Assembly: GCA_930367205.1 (NCBI GenBank)
Contig: OV884013.1
Span: 118,272,706 to 118,336,705, forward strand
DNA from: Acanthosoma haemorrhoidale
Taxonomy: Eukaryota; Arthropoda; Insecta; Hemiptera; Acanthosomatidae
Reading direction: 5' to 3'
Length of the DNA stretch: 64,000 bases
Shown here: positions 22,733-35,105 of the stretch, piece after piece
Numbering within the stretch: position 1 is the stretch's first letter
Layout: every line of letters starts with the position of its first letter
The notes under the pieces: generated by a model
The model's input: only the letters and a program-made list of their open reading frames with translations
The model's database searches: none
What the model was told of the DNA's origin: nothing
Position numbers and translations under genes: made by a program

Positions 22733-22878
22733 ATTCCAGTTTTCTGATCAGATGGACTCTAGATATAAGCACATGCTAGCTCTACTTGGAGTAAACAGGA
22801 CTCGGCTGGAACAAAGAGATGAAATGGAATCCCATTCATCTCCAGCTGAAGCTGCACTAAAGGCCTTAATATCTCCAT
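22733..22878 (+). CDS. Possible terminal exon, unknown protein
   Basis: An open frame from a pyrimidine-rich CTGTCTATCTGGGATTCCAG acceptor (AG before 22733) runs through an internal ATG at 22752 to TAG at 22876-22878. It encodes about 48 residues, including KHMLALLGVNRTRLEQRDE and a Pro/Ala-rich end. Composition is less AT-biased than the surrounding DNA. I do not recognise the protein and see no partner exon. It may be a real last exon or a chance frame in an old repeat. Confidence 0.22.
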
Positions 22879-22886
22879 GTCATTAG

Positions 22887-23541
22887 GTAGAAAGTTAATA
22901 ATTCATTATGCTTATACGCTGTAATAACTGGGCATATTCATGCAAATATAAGAAATTAATATCTAAACAACTTAATATGTAAAAAAAACTACTTAAAATA
23001 CATTTCAACTGAATTAATAATTACAGAAGAAAACATACAAAATAGAAATAAAAAAAAAAGCACAGCTATGTATATGATTACCGTTAAGTTGCGCTTCTCT
23101 GATAAGTTCCTTGTTTAAGTATGACTTTGTTGTCTGCAATCGTATTGTTTTTGTTTAAAGTTATGAGTTTTCCCGTCAACGTCATATGTCCTTATGTTAT
23201 TATCATCTATGTTCGGTGAGGGATCCTGTATTTTTGAAATCTTTGCTTTATGTATGCTTAAATTTTTTTTTTACTACGTCACATAATTTATCTTTAATAC
23301 ATGCTGGATGTAGGACATTGGTGCTATGCTACACGAGGTCGGAAGCTTTTAGCGATTATAAACCTCAATCTAGAAAATAGAAAACTTCGTCTGTCTTAGT
23401 CTTCTGCGGTCGTAGACGTAAATGGGAATTTATTGATTGTAATATATTTAAATTTAATATTTGTTCCCGATGTTGTTGTTTTTTTCTGTATTTTATGTGT
23501 CTTTGTCCGTGGAAAAAACGTCATTCTGCCAGAGACAAATA
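22887..23541. other. Unassigned AT-rich sequence
   Basis: No gene or repeat supported. Confidence 0.45.
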
Positions 23542-23919
23542 AAGTTTTTTGACTCGTTGCAGCACCTAACCAACCCAGTGTTTAACACTATGGCCCCACC
23601 ACCCCTCCCGCATCGATGGCAACAGACTGTAGGGTAAAAATTAGGTTAAGAATTAGTATGTAAGTTAGTTTTAAGGTTGATCAAAAAGGTGAGCCCCATC
23701 ACCTTATTAGTCAGTTCAGTCCAGTCACGTATAATGTATATCATTATACTTGTTTATTCCAATATATAATTTTTATAATATGGCAACACCTGTATATAAT
23801 GCAGCGATGCTACAGGAAATACAAAATTAGTTTTTAAATAGATTCGCCTGAGGATCGATAATTATATATAGTATAATTAATATCTGTAAATTTAAAGGGG
23901 ATATGAAAGAAAACAAAAA
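23542..23919 (+). mobile_element. LINE family A 3' end, copy 2
   Basis: Plus-strand copy homologous to the 3' part of 13513-14837. It starts within the last codons (FFDSLQHLTNPVFNT) and runs through the 3' untranslated region to an A-rich tail at about 23907-23919. Strong 5' truncation. Confidence 0.87.
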
Positions 23920-25720
23920 TTGTCATAACAATAAATATTCTTATTAGCAACATTGATAAATATGAAGGGCTTACATTTTTGTCACTTTCTTTATTTTCGA
24001 TTAGAATCTCATTCTGGTCTAACCAAAATAAAAACGTCGGAGTGTTGTTAGATTCACGTTTGGCTGACCTGAATTCTCTGGAGATTGTCAATAACCGAGT
24101 TCGTTAACAAATAATTTAAACAATTTCGGCTTTTAGAGTTGTTATTTCATGATAATTTCAAATATTTACTTGAAAGGTCTAGTATAAAACTCAAACTTCA
24201 AAAAATATTCTAATTATGTGCATATATACGATTAAATTTATTATGATTGAAAAAATTATTGGATCAGATAGTAATTTAAGAACTATTGATTTTGAATATT
24301 AATTTTTCAATGTTTAGTATGATACATTTATTATTATTTATTCCAGTCGTTTACTGTTAATTGTTCTAAGAATTTCTTTCCTGAAAATACTCTTTCTACC
24401 TAGAATATTATGAAGAAGCAAGAACCTTTCATTAAATCGTTTTTTTATAAAATCAATAATAATGTACATATTTGTTTTTTTTTTACTTTGGCATTTTTAC
24501 ACATTATATTGTTGTGATTTAACATATTTTATTTCCTGATGAAAGCGATTTTTTATTTCTGTTTTATTGCCATTCACAGGGGACTAGGGCAGCCACAAAC
24601 AAATTTGCTTTTTATAACAATCTGCCCTATGGAATCAAGGAGAAAGATGGGCCAGGATAAAGGATTTACAGTTGTTTGGAAGGCACAGCTTCACATTTAA
24701 GTCTTTTTTATCTACCATTTACCTCAAAATATAAATTATAATTACAAACTTAAAAAAAATAGTAACAACAATGAGAGTACACTTTGTTGACGTGAAAGAA
24801 ATTTTACGCTCTGCTCTCTAATAACACTCCCCTTTATCAAAGAAATGTTTAGATTAAGTTGGTTCTCTGGGAAATGTCGGTGATGAAACGCCTCGAGCGA
24901 GTTGAAGACCCGCTGTGTTCGCCGGCTCCATCGTGGCCTTTAGAGGTGCTTAATAATAAAAGCTTTTGTTTAACCGATGAAAACATTTACTCAAGCCTAT
25001 TTTTTTAAAATTAATTTACAGAATTTAGATATGAGGTCGTTATTGCCGAGTCCAAAGGTAAAAGCTCTACTTTCAAACTTTGGGTTGGTCTGTCTGTCTA
25101 TAAGTTATAAGAAAACAAATTTAATGGAACTGAGATTTTGAAATCACAGCGCTTCAATCAGTTGTATTACGACAACAACAAGTATCTATTCCTCAAATAT
25201 CTGTACATAAACAATGTTAAATTGAAAAATAAAAAATGTTTGCTCAAGTAGACCGACTAAACCAAGATAATTCAAAAATACAAGACGAATCCAGTGATTA
25301 TTGTTTTATCCCTTACCTTTTATTTCGTTTTATTTTTTAATTAAAATATGTTTGTAATACATTCGAACCGTTTCAGTCTGTAAAAATTAAATTTAGTTCT
25401 TTTAAATAGTAAGTTGTGACTTTTGATCAGGTTATATTGTGACCGGCGTAAATAAGCAACCGGTTGATACAAAATAACTTCCAGCAATTTCAAAAAAAAT
25501 TTAATATCTAATCTAATTGAAGGACATATCAGCTCTTCGAGCAATATATCTTATCCGATATATGACTCAGGGCCCTTTTAAAATACAAAGAGCGCCATTT
25601 TATAACGCTTACGAGTGAAAATCTAAAATTTGAAAGCTATCTAATATTCTTCGACACCATATATGACGGAAGATATCAATAATATACGACGTAACTCCTC
25701 GTGAAGACCGAAGGTTATTG
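23920..25720. other. Unassigned AT-rich sequence
   Basis: No supported gene. A GC-richer patch near 24880-24950 has no recognisable coding content. Confidence 0.45.
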
Positions 25721-25724
25721 CCTT

Positions 25725-25880
25725 AGTTGGAAGGTAGCGCTGTGGTTTTAGCGAAGTTGCTGGTAAGCCTCTCTTCGAGTCTCTAAACCGGATTCGTTAT
25801 TTATTAATTCAATGAACTCATTTATCCCCATGAGGCTGAAGAAACCTCAAACCGACACATCCACCACAATATTCTAGTGC
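25725..25880 (+). repeat. Possible tRNA-derived SINE head
   Basis: TAGCGCTGTGG (about 25734) fits a polymerase III A box. CTTCGAGTCTC about 40 bases later fits a loose B box. The GC content stands out from its surroundings. No second copy was found in the window, so this is tentative. Confidence 0.3.
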
Positions 25881-27812
25881 TTATTTGGGTAAGTCATCAA
25901 GAATCAAGCCTGGGTCTTCACACAAATTAAGTTGAAACAGAATAATGAGAAAATGGTCAACGAACCATTTCTTACAAAGACTAGATCATGTTATCATTGA
26001 AACATTAGACCAGAAAAATAGAAGCTAATTTCTTGAAGGTACCTTCACCAGTCGGGATTAGAATGATAAAGTCGTAAAAGAAGTGATATTTGAACATTAA
26101 CCTTGCTAAAAAACTTCATACTTACCTCAGAGGTTTAAAGATTCATAGTGTCTAAATAAAAAAAAACAAAGCAAGGAAACTGGGGACTTAAGTCGTTCAG
26201 GGAGGGCTTAAAAACTAAGTCCTGCGGCTGAATAACATTAAAATTCATTGTCTTAGCGCATATGCGAACAGCTGGCTATTGGAATGCCTGATGCCACAAG
26301 GACCCAAGTTCCATCCTGCGCGTTAAGAAGGAAACTTCTTTCACTTGGCCTTAAAGGGTGTATTTTCAAAATAAAACCACTTATTTCACCGTTTTACATA
26401 CAAAAGCGACTTAGTTTGGTAAATTTACTATGCTGCAGAATTGGGATATAATTTTGGTTAAAAGGTTTTACAGAAATCCAATTGTGTTAAAATTTTTCGG
26501 GGAAAACATTTCGGCCATAAGGCTCAGAGTCCATTTAATTAATTGTTGATTCCAGCTTCATTAATTAGAAATGGGTGGCTGATGAAAGCTCTTACTGTCC
26601 TAAAAAAACAGTGCTAAGTGCAGGAAGTCCTGAATACAAAAAAAAAAAACACTATAAAATGTAAATGTATTTTGAAATGAAAAGTATCAAATTAAACTGG
26701 AGTGTGATCACGAGGAAGGTAGTCACTTTGTTTGTTAAAGGAATTCACTTTAATTTATTAAAGTCAATATGAATTCTTTTAAGATATATCTGCCTAACTT
26801 GTTCTCTAGATGTCTACATCGATGCATTTATGCACTAATGATTTCTAGCTGCAGTATGAAATTTTACTGGCTATAAAATTGATTGCACTTTTATTACTAG
26901 TCAAACATAAATTTTAATGCCTACTTACTCTAGAAAAATTTGACATACTTTTTAACTGATTTCACTCAATATAAATAATTTAAATTCTAATCAGCTGCAG
27001 ATGGCTAATTAACATTATCATACTTGAAGGGGATACCTGGATATTAATTAATTAGGCATGGAACTAACTAGAATCGGATTAGTTGTAACTACTGTCTTGT
27101 TTATTTATAATTTCTTTTTAACTATTTACAATAAGCTATTAAAGATGGCTTGCTCCAATAAAAACTAGACTATATTTATATAAAAAAGATGAAATCTACG
27201 TTTAAATCATCATAATTTTTTTCAGAATTTATCTTATTCTGATTCAATAGAAATGCAATTTAAAAAGTTTTAAAATTATAAGCTAAAATTCTCACCTAGC
27301 TTGTTATTAATGAGGTGATTTTATAAAAAATGACCGATCTTGCAAAATTTTTCAATTAAGGTTGATATCACTTTAATACCTAGGCTATACTTTATGAGTT
27401 TGTAAACAAAACTTTTGTTGAGCTCAGGAATCGGGAAGAGAGCCTGGAGTTTCCTAATCAGCCATGGGCTTTGGAAAAGTGAATCACTCATCAAGACTGG
27501 TCCCCCATGAGTTAACCACTCAGGAGGCTCGACGTCGAGTAGAAATTTTTCAGCAACTTTTGAAAACCCCAAATGACCGTCGTTTCATTAAAAGAACTGT
27601 TATCTTGCTGAGAAAAGTGTATATATTGGAGAAACCATAAGACCAATAAACAATGGTTGGACTGCAATCAGCCTGCTGTGCCAGTCACTAAAGCAAGGGC
27701 AATCCGGAAAAAACTAATGCTCTCGGTATTACGAAGGCATAATTCATAATGAATCCAATTCAGAAGGTCGAAGCATTAATTCCGAGCTTTCCAGTGAGCA
27801 GTTACAACGAAT
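25881..27812. other. Unassigned AT-rich sequence
   Basis: No supported gene. A GC-richer spot near 26250-26345 with an AAGTTCCATCC segment could be a second tRNA-like fragment, but this is weak. Confidence 0.4.
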
Positions 27813-28052
27813 ATAAAGGGTGTCCCAGAAGTAACGCAAGATTTGATTTAAATAGAAAACACAGTTTTTAGTATTTTTGTTGTTATTTTTTTATTGAATT
27901 ATAAAGTAAATAGGATAGGGTTATTTATGGAATAACACATCGGCCAAATGGCCTCCACAACTTTGCTGGCACATATGCACTCTTTTGTCGAAATTTTCCA
28001 TGACCATCTGGCATAAATGTGGTTGAATTTCGTTGATGCAGCGTTGAATTTC
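27813..28052 (-). mobile_element. Mariner-like transposon end, family M1 copy 1
   Basis: Starts with the terminal sequence GGGTGTCCCAGAAGTAACGC after TA. Read on the minus strand, it holds the last transposase codons (region of MVMENF.KRV) and the 3' flank. Homologous to 46160-46906, 51920-52396 and 63941-64000. The rest of the transposon is lost. Confidence 0.85.
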
Positions 28053-28544
28053 AAAAAGCCCTTAATACAAGTTAGTTTGAATATGTATAAGTTCCTAAGG
28101 TAGTTAATATGAAATCTTTTTAAAGTTTATTATGTATAATAGTTCAAGATAGCACAATCGCTTATTTAATTTGATTCAATTATTTATTTTATTTTAATTA
28201 TTACTTATGTTATTCAAGTTTGTTGTGCTTTAAGCAAATTACGTATAGTCTATATATTATCTTAATAGTCTTATCTTAAAATCTATTAATTTCGTTACTG
28301 GAAAAGGAAGTTTTTATATGTAATACCACATATTTAAAGCATTAAGGGCTTTCAATTAGTCACTGTGCTATTATCAAGCACTTGATTGTAATTTATTCCT
28401 AGGATTATGAGATCTTAATATTAAACAAAAATTCATTAATAGATTTTACTTAATTTAAACAATTTATAAATAGGACTTCATACTAATTAGAAAAGCAAGC
28501 TTTCCAAAGTTTGAAAAGACTAATTTTGGCGTTGGTCTTAAGTT
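28053..28544. other. Unassigned AT-rich sequence
   Basis: Nothing recognised. Confidence 0.45.
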
Positions 28545-28931
28545 ATATAATGGTATATAACTTATATACAAAATACATAACTTATATACAAAGAATATTG
28601 TAATGCTAATATTATATATAATGCTAAAAGTAGAAGGGGCCTGAGCAGAACTGTATACCTTCCTCGTGACTTCATGGAAGTCACTGATATTTTCAAGTAA
28701 GCAACTGCATTCCTTCCAAGACCTCCCTCCATACCAATTTCGGAACTACCCTTCTCTTATACACATATCTCCCAGTCCCCACTTGTTTCTCAGACACTTG
28801 TTCCCCAACATCCGACCCAGTATGTAGTAACACAACTCTTAATATTTGTATATACCAGTGTTTTGCTTGTAATTCATAATAAAGCTTTTCTTTCATTTCT
28901 TTTAAAATATTATCCTCTACAAAGATTATTT
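28545..28931 (+). repeat. Unclassified interspersed repeat E, copy 1
   Basis: Shares with 31692-32106 and, inverted, 47896-48102 a block containing a conserved frame end (PHDFMEVTDIF.), an AATAAAGCTTTTCTTTC polyadenylation-like stretch and the shared terminus CTACAAAGATTATTTA. The common terminus suggests the 3' end of a retroelement. Confidence 0.7.
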
Positions 28932-29146
28932 AACTTTATAAAAAAAAATAATTGTTAAAGGAATCTCTCCTTTCCTACAAAATACAAGCTTGCTAAATTG
29001 TATCGGAATGTCAGCGTTATATGAATAACGTTACAACACTGTTATGTGTTATACCGCTGATTATGAAAATAAAAAAAAAAACTTTTGAAAAGTCCCGTAT
29101 AAGCAGCTCCGAATAAATTGAACATTTGAAGTTCTGGTTCCTAAAA

Positions 29147-29630
29147 TTTTTTTTTTTTTCTAAGCTCTCTAGTTAGAAATTCAGGATGAGGGAAAAATAT
29201 AGAATATTTAGGTTAATCGGATCCTTATACTAGGAGTACCTGCTTGAAGGTGGTGTGAGGGAATTAAGGAGTGTGGGAAGCCTCGGTGGAGGTTGGTTGT
29301 TTCGGTACAGTGGTGAGAGTCCACTGGTGGCTGGGCCTAGAGTCTCTCTAGGCATGTAGTGTATTCTGATTTCAGTGATAGGTGCCCCTTAGAGGCTTGT
29401 TGTTGGCGGGCCTAGTGCCGTAATGTCCACCATTTCCTCTGCTTTACTCGATCTTGTGAGTTGCCATCGTGTCAGTAGCGGTGGTGGTGTCATGTATTTG
29501 GTATAATAGAGGGTTTAGACTGTGTTTCGTCGAGTCAAAGAACTTGATGTATCTTCTTTTGATGACGCCGGTGATGGTGGGGAGCTCAAACTTTTCGTGC
29601 ACGTCGGAAGCCTTCATTTCACGAAAGGGG
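29147..29630 (-). mobile_element. LINE family B 3' end with reverse transcriptase C-terminus
   Basis: Minus-strand copy with its poly(A) as a T run at 29147-29159. Target duplication TAAAATTTTT at about 29142 and 29631. The coding remnant (29444 up to 29630) ends with IKRRYIKFFDSTKHSLNPLL, which aligns by eye with the FIRRRHIKFFDSLQHLTNP end of LINE A, so families A and B belong to one clade. The leading residues of the longer frame come from flanking DNA. Confidence 0.85.
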
Positions 29631-29737
29631 TAAAATTTTTTTAAGTAAACCAATCTACATTTTTTCTTCCGCCTGGGATTATTGATGACTGAAATGCTTT
29701 AATAAAAAAAATAATTATAAAAATACAATATATACAA

Positions 29738-29866
29738 AAAGTTGTTAAAACTACTATTCAAAGTTTTTCCGCTGTTACTGTCTTACAAAATACTAGCTAC
29801 TAAACGAGTCGCAGAAAACAGATTTTACAACTAATAAAAAAAAATTGTAAAATAGATAAAATGTAA
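29738..29866. repeat. Unclassified repeat F, copy 1
   Basis: About 130 bp, including the block ACTAGCTACTAAACGAGTCG and the following AAAACAGATTTTACAA. It recurs in direct orientation at 30657-30797. Confidence 0.7.
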
Positions 29867-29889
29867 TATAAAATAAATTAGAGTATTGT

Positions 29890-30225
29890 ACAGCCATTTG
29901 ACCATGAATGGTCGCTATTGTGTATCCCTCAAGTGTGCACTATTGTTCAAGGGGATTAGCACTGTCTATTACACATGCGAGTGTGCATGATTGGCTTCGG
30001 GGACCAACACGTGTTTGGTTGAGCTCCCGTGTGGGGACGGACAAATGTGACTTCAGAAATATACCTCAGGCTACCCACCCACTCTTTGGGTTCTGAAGTA
30101 AAAAAGCTCTCCTAAATCAGGAACGGACCCACGGGCTACTTCAGCGTCCCTTTCTTTACGAGCTTAGCTCCGGCACGGAAAGGAATTCCTAATGAGACTT
30201 TATCCTGTTATATTATTAAAGTCTC
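29890..30225. other. GC-richer unassigned patch
   Basis: Markedly less AT-rich than its surroundings. It has a 62-codon frame (29908-30096) with no recognised domain. Single copy here; could be an old SINE or an exon remnant. Confidence 0.3.
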
Positions 30226-30656
30226 CTAAGCTTTATATGTGGTAGTTTGTGTAGTTGTGCACTTTTGGGTTTTATTTATTTATTTGTTTAACCAGCTTTC
30301 AATTATGATCGTTTATACTGCCTTTAAGTTTCAGCGATCACAAGTCTGTGGTCCAACGACATGAAAACTAATTATATCTTATCAAGTTATGAAAATGAAG
30401 TGACTTATTGACACATAAAACGCGATATTTGTAAAACAATTTAATTACAGAAAGATTGGTATCTTTAAAAAAAAAATTGTAATTAAAGCCTGAGGTTTCT
30501 CGAACAAATTCCCCAATAAAAACGTTTTGTCACTCAATTAAATTTTATAAATTAGTTAACTCTTGTTAAAATTTATATAAAATAAGGATTAAAAAAAAAA
30601 ACTTGCAATATTTTTAGTTTCTATTCAGAGTTTTGCTCTAACTAAATATGTGACAA

Positions 30657-30797
30657 AAGTATTGTTAAAACTACTAGTAGTATTTTATTCAAAGTTTTTC
30701 TGTTAGGTCTTACAAAATACTAGCTACTAAACGAGTCGCAGAAAACAGATTTTACAACCAATATAAAAAAATTATAAATAGATAAAATGTTGACATA
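30657..30797. repeat. Unclassified repeat F, copy 2
   Basis: Direct copy of 29738-29866, about 920 bp downstream, with small insertions. Confidence 0.7.
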
Positions 30798-31691
30798 ACG
30801 ATTTGTAAAACTAGGAGAGAGAAATGCGGAAAGAGGAGTTGGAGCATTGAGCAGACAAATGTGAATATTTCTAATATTAATTTTCGTATTTCAAAATTAA
30901 TAGCTTAGCACAAAAGATTTCTTTTCAGAGCGAAGTGTATTTTTTTCATTTTTTCTATATTTATAACCCATAAGTTAAAAGTGTTTAGCTATTGTTTAAG
31001 GAGACAAATATTTCATGAGGGATTAAATTGTTTTTCTTTCATATTTGCACTTTTTTTTTATATTTGAAAAATAAATAAATGAAACAATTTTATTTCTCAA
31101 AAATAAAAGAAAATTTTTTTTTTGTAAAAGTTTACTATTATCATGTCCTTAATTAATTATCAACTAGGGTACATAGAAACGGAGCTCGCAGGGCTTCGTA
31201 TGCTAGTTATTTGGCACGAAAATAGATAAGTCATAATTGTTTTTGTTAAAATCATTTTACTATTTCATTTTAAAATAAATGAAATTTTAATTTAGAGTAA
31301 ATTTGTGTGGGAAATTGATAATTCTGTTTACATAAATTATTCAATATAACCCCCCTCCCCTTAAGTTGACAAAAATGGTTTGACTCTGGCATTTTCTTAG
31401 CCGGCTTGCGAAGGCTGATAATTTTTTTTGTTTGAGAAGAGTAAGATTTAGTGGCGGAAGTAAGCAGATATATAGTCCCCTTTACCATAAATCTTCAACC
31501 ATGTTCCTTAAAAGTTTAAAAGCCCTTCTAGCATGCTTTCCACAATGTACTCTAGCCAAAAACTTTCGTTTATACATGTAGTCTATAGCGGGGGAAGTAA
31601 TTTCATCCGAACAGATTCGGATAAATTGTCATAGCTATTTCATACCCAAAAATAAGATGCAAATAATCCGAATAGAGAGAGGCTGTTTTCA
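30798..31691. other. Unassigned AT-rich sequence
   Basis: No supported gene or repeat. Confidence 0.45.
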
Positions 31692-32106
31692 TTGAGAAAC
31701 ATTGAGAAACAGATCGTAACTCGTCTGTCCGCAGTTGAAAAAGTTACGAAGCCACTAATCTATGAGTTATATAATGCTAAGAATATTGAAATCCTAATGT
31801 TATATATAATAATGCTAAAAGCCCCTTCTAGTGTATACCTGCCTCATGACTTCATGGAAGTCACTGATATTTTTAAGTAAGCGACCGCATCCTTCCTAGG
31901 CCTAGCTCTCTATTCCCAGAACTACCCTTCCCTTATACATATGTGTCTCAGCTTTAGCCCCAGTCCACACTCGCCCCTAAACACCCAACCCAGTATGTTG
32001 CAACATAACTCCTAATATTTGTATATACCAGTGTTTTGATTGTATTTCATAATAAAGCTTTTCTTTCTTTTCTTTTAAAAGGCTCTCCTCTACAAAGATT
32101 ATTTAC
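31692..32106 (+). repeat. Unclassified interspersed repeat E, copy 2
   Basis: The longest copy of family E. A 62-codon frame (31692-31880) ends PHDFMEVTDIFK and is followed by a T/C-rich untranslated region, an AATAAA signal near 32050 and the shared terminus. I do not recognise the protein; it looks like the C-terminal end of an element-encoded protein. Confidence 0.7.
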
Positions 32107-32561
32107 CTCATCGTTTAACTAATTTATTAGTTGCAAAAGTATAAGCTGTCTGTTATTATTGCATCTATAGGGGATTCGCAAGTAATGCCCTACTGAAGAA
32201 TACGGCGGTTGAGTCCCATCTTACCCGGAGGAAAGCCGAGGAATCCGAATTCTGGAAAGCACAAGTTTTGTACTAACATCATCCTTACATTAAACGTAGT
32301 AACGTTTAGCCCTGAACGCTGGGCAAAACCCCTCTAAGCTATAATTAGGGTCCAGCGTTGTGGGAGGGTAACCTTCAAGTCTACCTCTGTGGGCTCTAAT
32401 CCCACTCTGGGAGGTGGTTTTATTTTGGGATGGAACTGCTGTTAGAAAAGGGTGGAAACGTAAGAATAGCCCACCCTCGTTAGTGTGGGACTCCTCGTAG
32501 GGGCCTAGACAACCAAAAAACATCTGTCATTTGTGGAGAGACATAAGGTGTTTCATCCTTT
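32107..32561. other. Unassigned, partly GC-rich sequence
   Basis: The segment 32300-32530 is GC-rich for the window, with a 77-codon minus-strand ORF of no recognised type. Possibly an old element. Confidence 0.35.
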
Positions 32562-33270
32562 CATCATTTCATCCCAGAATTAACGAAATATTAGTATTTG
32601 CTGCCATTTGTGCAGTAAAGGGCTGGCAACCCTAAAAAAAAAAACAATTTGACAGCTGAAAGTTTAGGAATAGTATTTTGGCTTCATCAACTGTGAAGGG
32701 ATTAATTAAAAAAATTAGGGAGACTGGATCAGTTGGAGACACTAAACACACTGGTCGACCAAAAACAAGCCGTTCAAATGTCAATATCGAAGCAGTGCGT
32801 GAGAGTGTTGTTGAAAATCCAGCAACATCAATTCGGCGTCGTAAACACAGTTCTTTGTGCCGAAATTGGATGATATTGATGTGGCCAATATGTAGTTTCA
32901 ACAAGATGGTGCCACATGCCATACAGCCCATGTAACAATTCAAATACCCTCTCGTTTCGGTGATCAGAATTGGCCCCCTAGATCGTGTGATTTAACACCT
33001 TTAGATTTATTTTTATGGGGTTATTTGAAGTCAAAGGTGTATGCCAACAAGCCCACATCCACCCATGCATTAAAAGAGGAAATTCAACTACATTTATGCC
33101 AAATGGTCATGGAAAATTTCGCCAAAAGAGTGGAGGCCATTTTCCCGATGTGTTATTCCATAAATAACCCTATCCTATTTACTTTATAATTCAATAAAAA
33201 TAACAAAAAAAATACTAAAAACTGTGTTTTCTATTTAAATCAAATCTCTCGTTAATTTCGAGACACTATA
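32562..33270 (+). mobile_element. Mariner-like transposon, internally deleted, family M1 copy 2
   Basis: Both ends resemble the M1 terminal repeat (CCCAGAATTAACG at 32573 and CGTTAATTTCGAGACAC at 33250-33266). In between lie a transposase N-terminal helix-turn-helix segment (LIKKIRETGSVGDTKHTGRP, from about 32698), a central piece with QQDGATCHT-like sequence, and the C-terminal SCDLTPLDLFLWGYLKSKVY segment (about 32990). Frames are broken between these blocks, and about half of a normal 1.3-kb element is missing. Confidence 0.87.
32678..32935 (+). pseudogene. Mariner-like transposase, N-terminal fragment
   Basis: Encodes the second helix-turn-helix part (TVKGLIKKIRETGSVGD), the GRPKTSRS linker, then a deletion junction followed by a shortened catalytic segment. 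It is the type of transposase with a DUF4817-like N-terminal DNA-binding domain common in arthropods. Inactive. Confidence 0.75.
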
Positions 33271-34077
33271 ATTCATCGAGGAACGAGGAATAAATACACC
33301 AGTATCATCCGCGAGTCGTTCCTGTTTTCATAATGTCACAGTTTATCACGTATGTCTTAAAGTTGTTGCTCAAATCAATCTTCCTAATCCTGACAATAAA
33401 AATTTATCAAAATGTATATAAACGGTATTTGCTAATACAATTTTTTGGTGTAGGTCAAATAACTTTTAGCTACCTGTGTTTTTGATATCATTATCTTGCC
33501 TATTGCCTAGAGCGGCCCTTCTACCGCACTTAACGAGCACAATAAAATCGCTCCTCCAAACGCTGATAGGAACTGAAGCTAGACTGTAAGGAAATTGCTT
33601 TCCATTATTGCCCGCTCGGCTATCAAAGGGAATGAGACGGCTGTGGCTTTCAAACTGTATCCATTTTCTACTGAATATGAGATTGAAATTTTAGCTATAA
33701 ACATTTAGTGGGACAAAGTGAGCAGATGACCTTGCGACAAAGTGGTCAAATTAGTTAGGATGTTCATAAAGACTTCAATATTACTGCTTGAAATTATGTA
33801 ACATGTAATGTTTATATATAATTAAATAATCTCTACGAATGAATCACTTTTTAAAAAGAAGTTTATTGAATAATGAACAACGACTGGTAGAAAATCTACG
33901 TGATAACAACTAAGAGTTATAGCGTAAGGCTTATAGTACAAATGGATGATCAATGATCTCCGGTCACGCGCCGAGAGGGTATATATAGGAGAGGAATGCT
34001 GACATAAGTTAATACTGAGTCAGGATACTTGGAGGCCCCTTATCTATATCATTTTTTGATATATATAACTTCTTTAT
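33271..34077. other. Unassigned sequence
   Basis: No supported gene or repeat. Confidence 0.4.
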
Positions 34078-34352
34078 CCACATGTTTGTCACCTCCCTCG
34101 CATACAAAAGAGGAAGCGCAGTCTTGAAAAGTCCCCGACGCTCCTCCATCCACCGTGTCACCGGATACGAGGCAGTGGAGGCTGAGAGCCACATTCGCTC
34201 AGTACATGATTGGAGAAACTAGCCATTGCCAGGACTCCCACTGTCACACATTTATAGCAGGTCACGAGGACACTGCCGTTTCACTCTCCGAGGAGGATTA
34301 TAGGAATGAGTGGTGCAGTGAAATTACTGTGGTACGGGAATAGGCCAATTAT
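34078..34352 (-). mobile_element. LINE family D 3' end, copy on minus strand
   Basis: Homologous, inverted, to the last few hundred bases of 40568-41412 and 53297-54095, including the block CACCGGATACGAG and the GCCATTGCCAGGACTCCCAC segment. Severely 5'-truncated. Confidence 0.8.
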
Positions 34353-34615
34353 AAAGTTAATTGATTTTTTTGAAAATACATATGTACCCAATAATAAAAT
34401 ATTGATAAAAGTTTTGAAATCGATTAATGGGTAAAAAATCAGAAATTGAATAATTTTTAAGCCTGCTATTATGGAACACACATTCAGAGACGAATAATAA
34501 TTTAAAATAATAGTTTAAGTCTCTACTTAAGGGCTGGAAAATAACCTCATATTCTTAGTATTCTATTGTCCGATTTTGTCCTATGCAAATTTGATGTGGC
34601 TGTGTAATGTTGCAG

Positions 34616-34720
34616 TGAATTCCGGTGCTCCTGCTTCCCGCAGTTCTACGGACCCAATTGCAACTACGGGCCGATCTGCAGGGAAGACAGCGGACCTTGT
34701 CTAAACGGAGGAACCTGCAG
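34616..34720 (+). CDS. EGF-like domain exon of a host gene
   Basis: A single internal exon of 105 bp. It is bounded by an acceptor (TGTAATGTTGCAG, ending 34615) and a consensus donor (GTAAGG at 34721). It opens with the last base of a split codon and ends with two bases of the next, so the phase is symmetric and the exon can be skipped or duplicated without shifting frame. The 34 full codons encode FRCSCFPQFYGPNC, the end of one EGF-like module with its CXC and CX8C cysteines, then CREDSGPCLNGGTC, the first three cysteines of the next. Such modules occur in secreted or membrane proteins acting outside the cell. Flanking introns are long and repeat-filled; no other exon is visible. The gene cannot be named from this piece. 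Confidence 0.85.
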
Positions 34721-35105
34721 GTAAGGGAATAGTTATGAGTTACAATAGTCCATTGTAATAATTATAATTACCATACATCAACTGAGATATTGCTTCTTTA
34801 ACCTAGAATAAGGTGTCAATAAAAATTCAGTTCTGGAAGCAAAAAATAAATAATGCATCACAAAACAAGATAAAGTTTAGCTAAAACAAAAACGGTGGTT
34901 ACCTCTTACTTTTTTTTATTATATCGAATGTTTATTTGCAAATAAAGCAGCGATATTTACAATTGAGAGACAATAAATGAATGTAAAGAATGATAAATGT
35001 CCAAAACTTCTGGATCCAAAAATATGTATAAATCCATATAATAATAGTAGTGACAAATAGATAATTACCAATAACTATAATAATTAAAAACAACAATACG
35101 GGTGC
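34721..35105. other. Intron sequence after the EGF exon
   Basis: AT-rich, without coding signal, up to the LINE C insertion. Confidence 0.55.
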
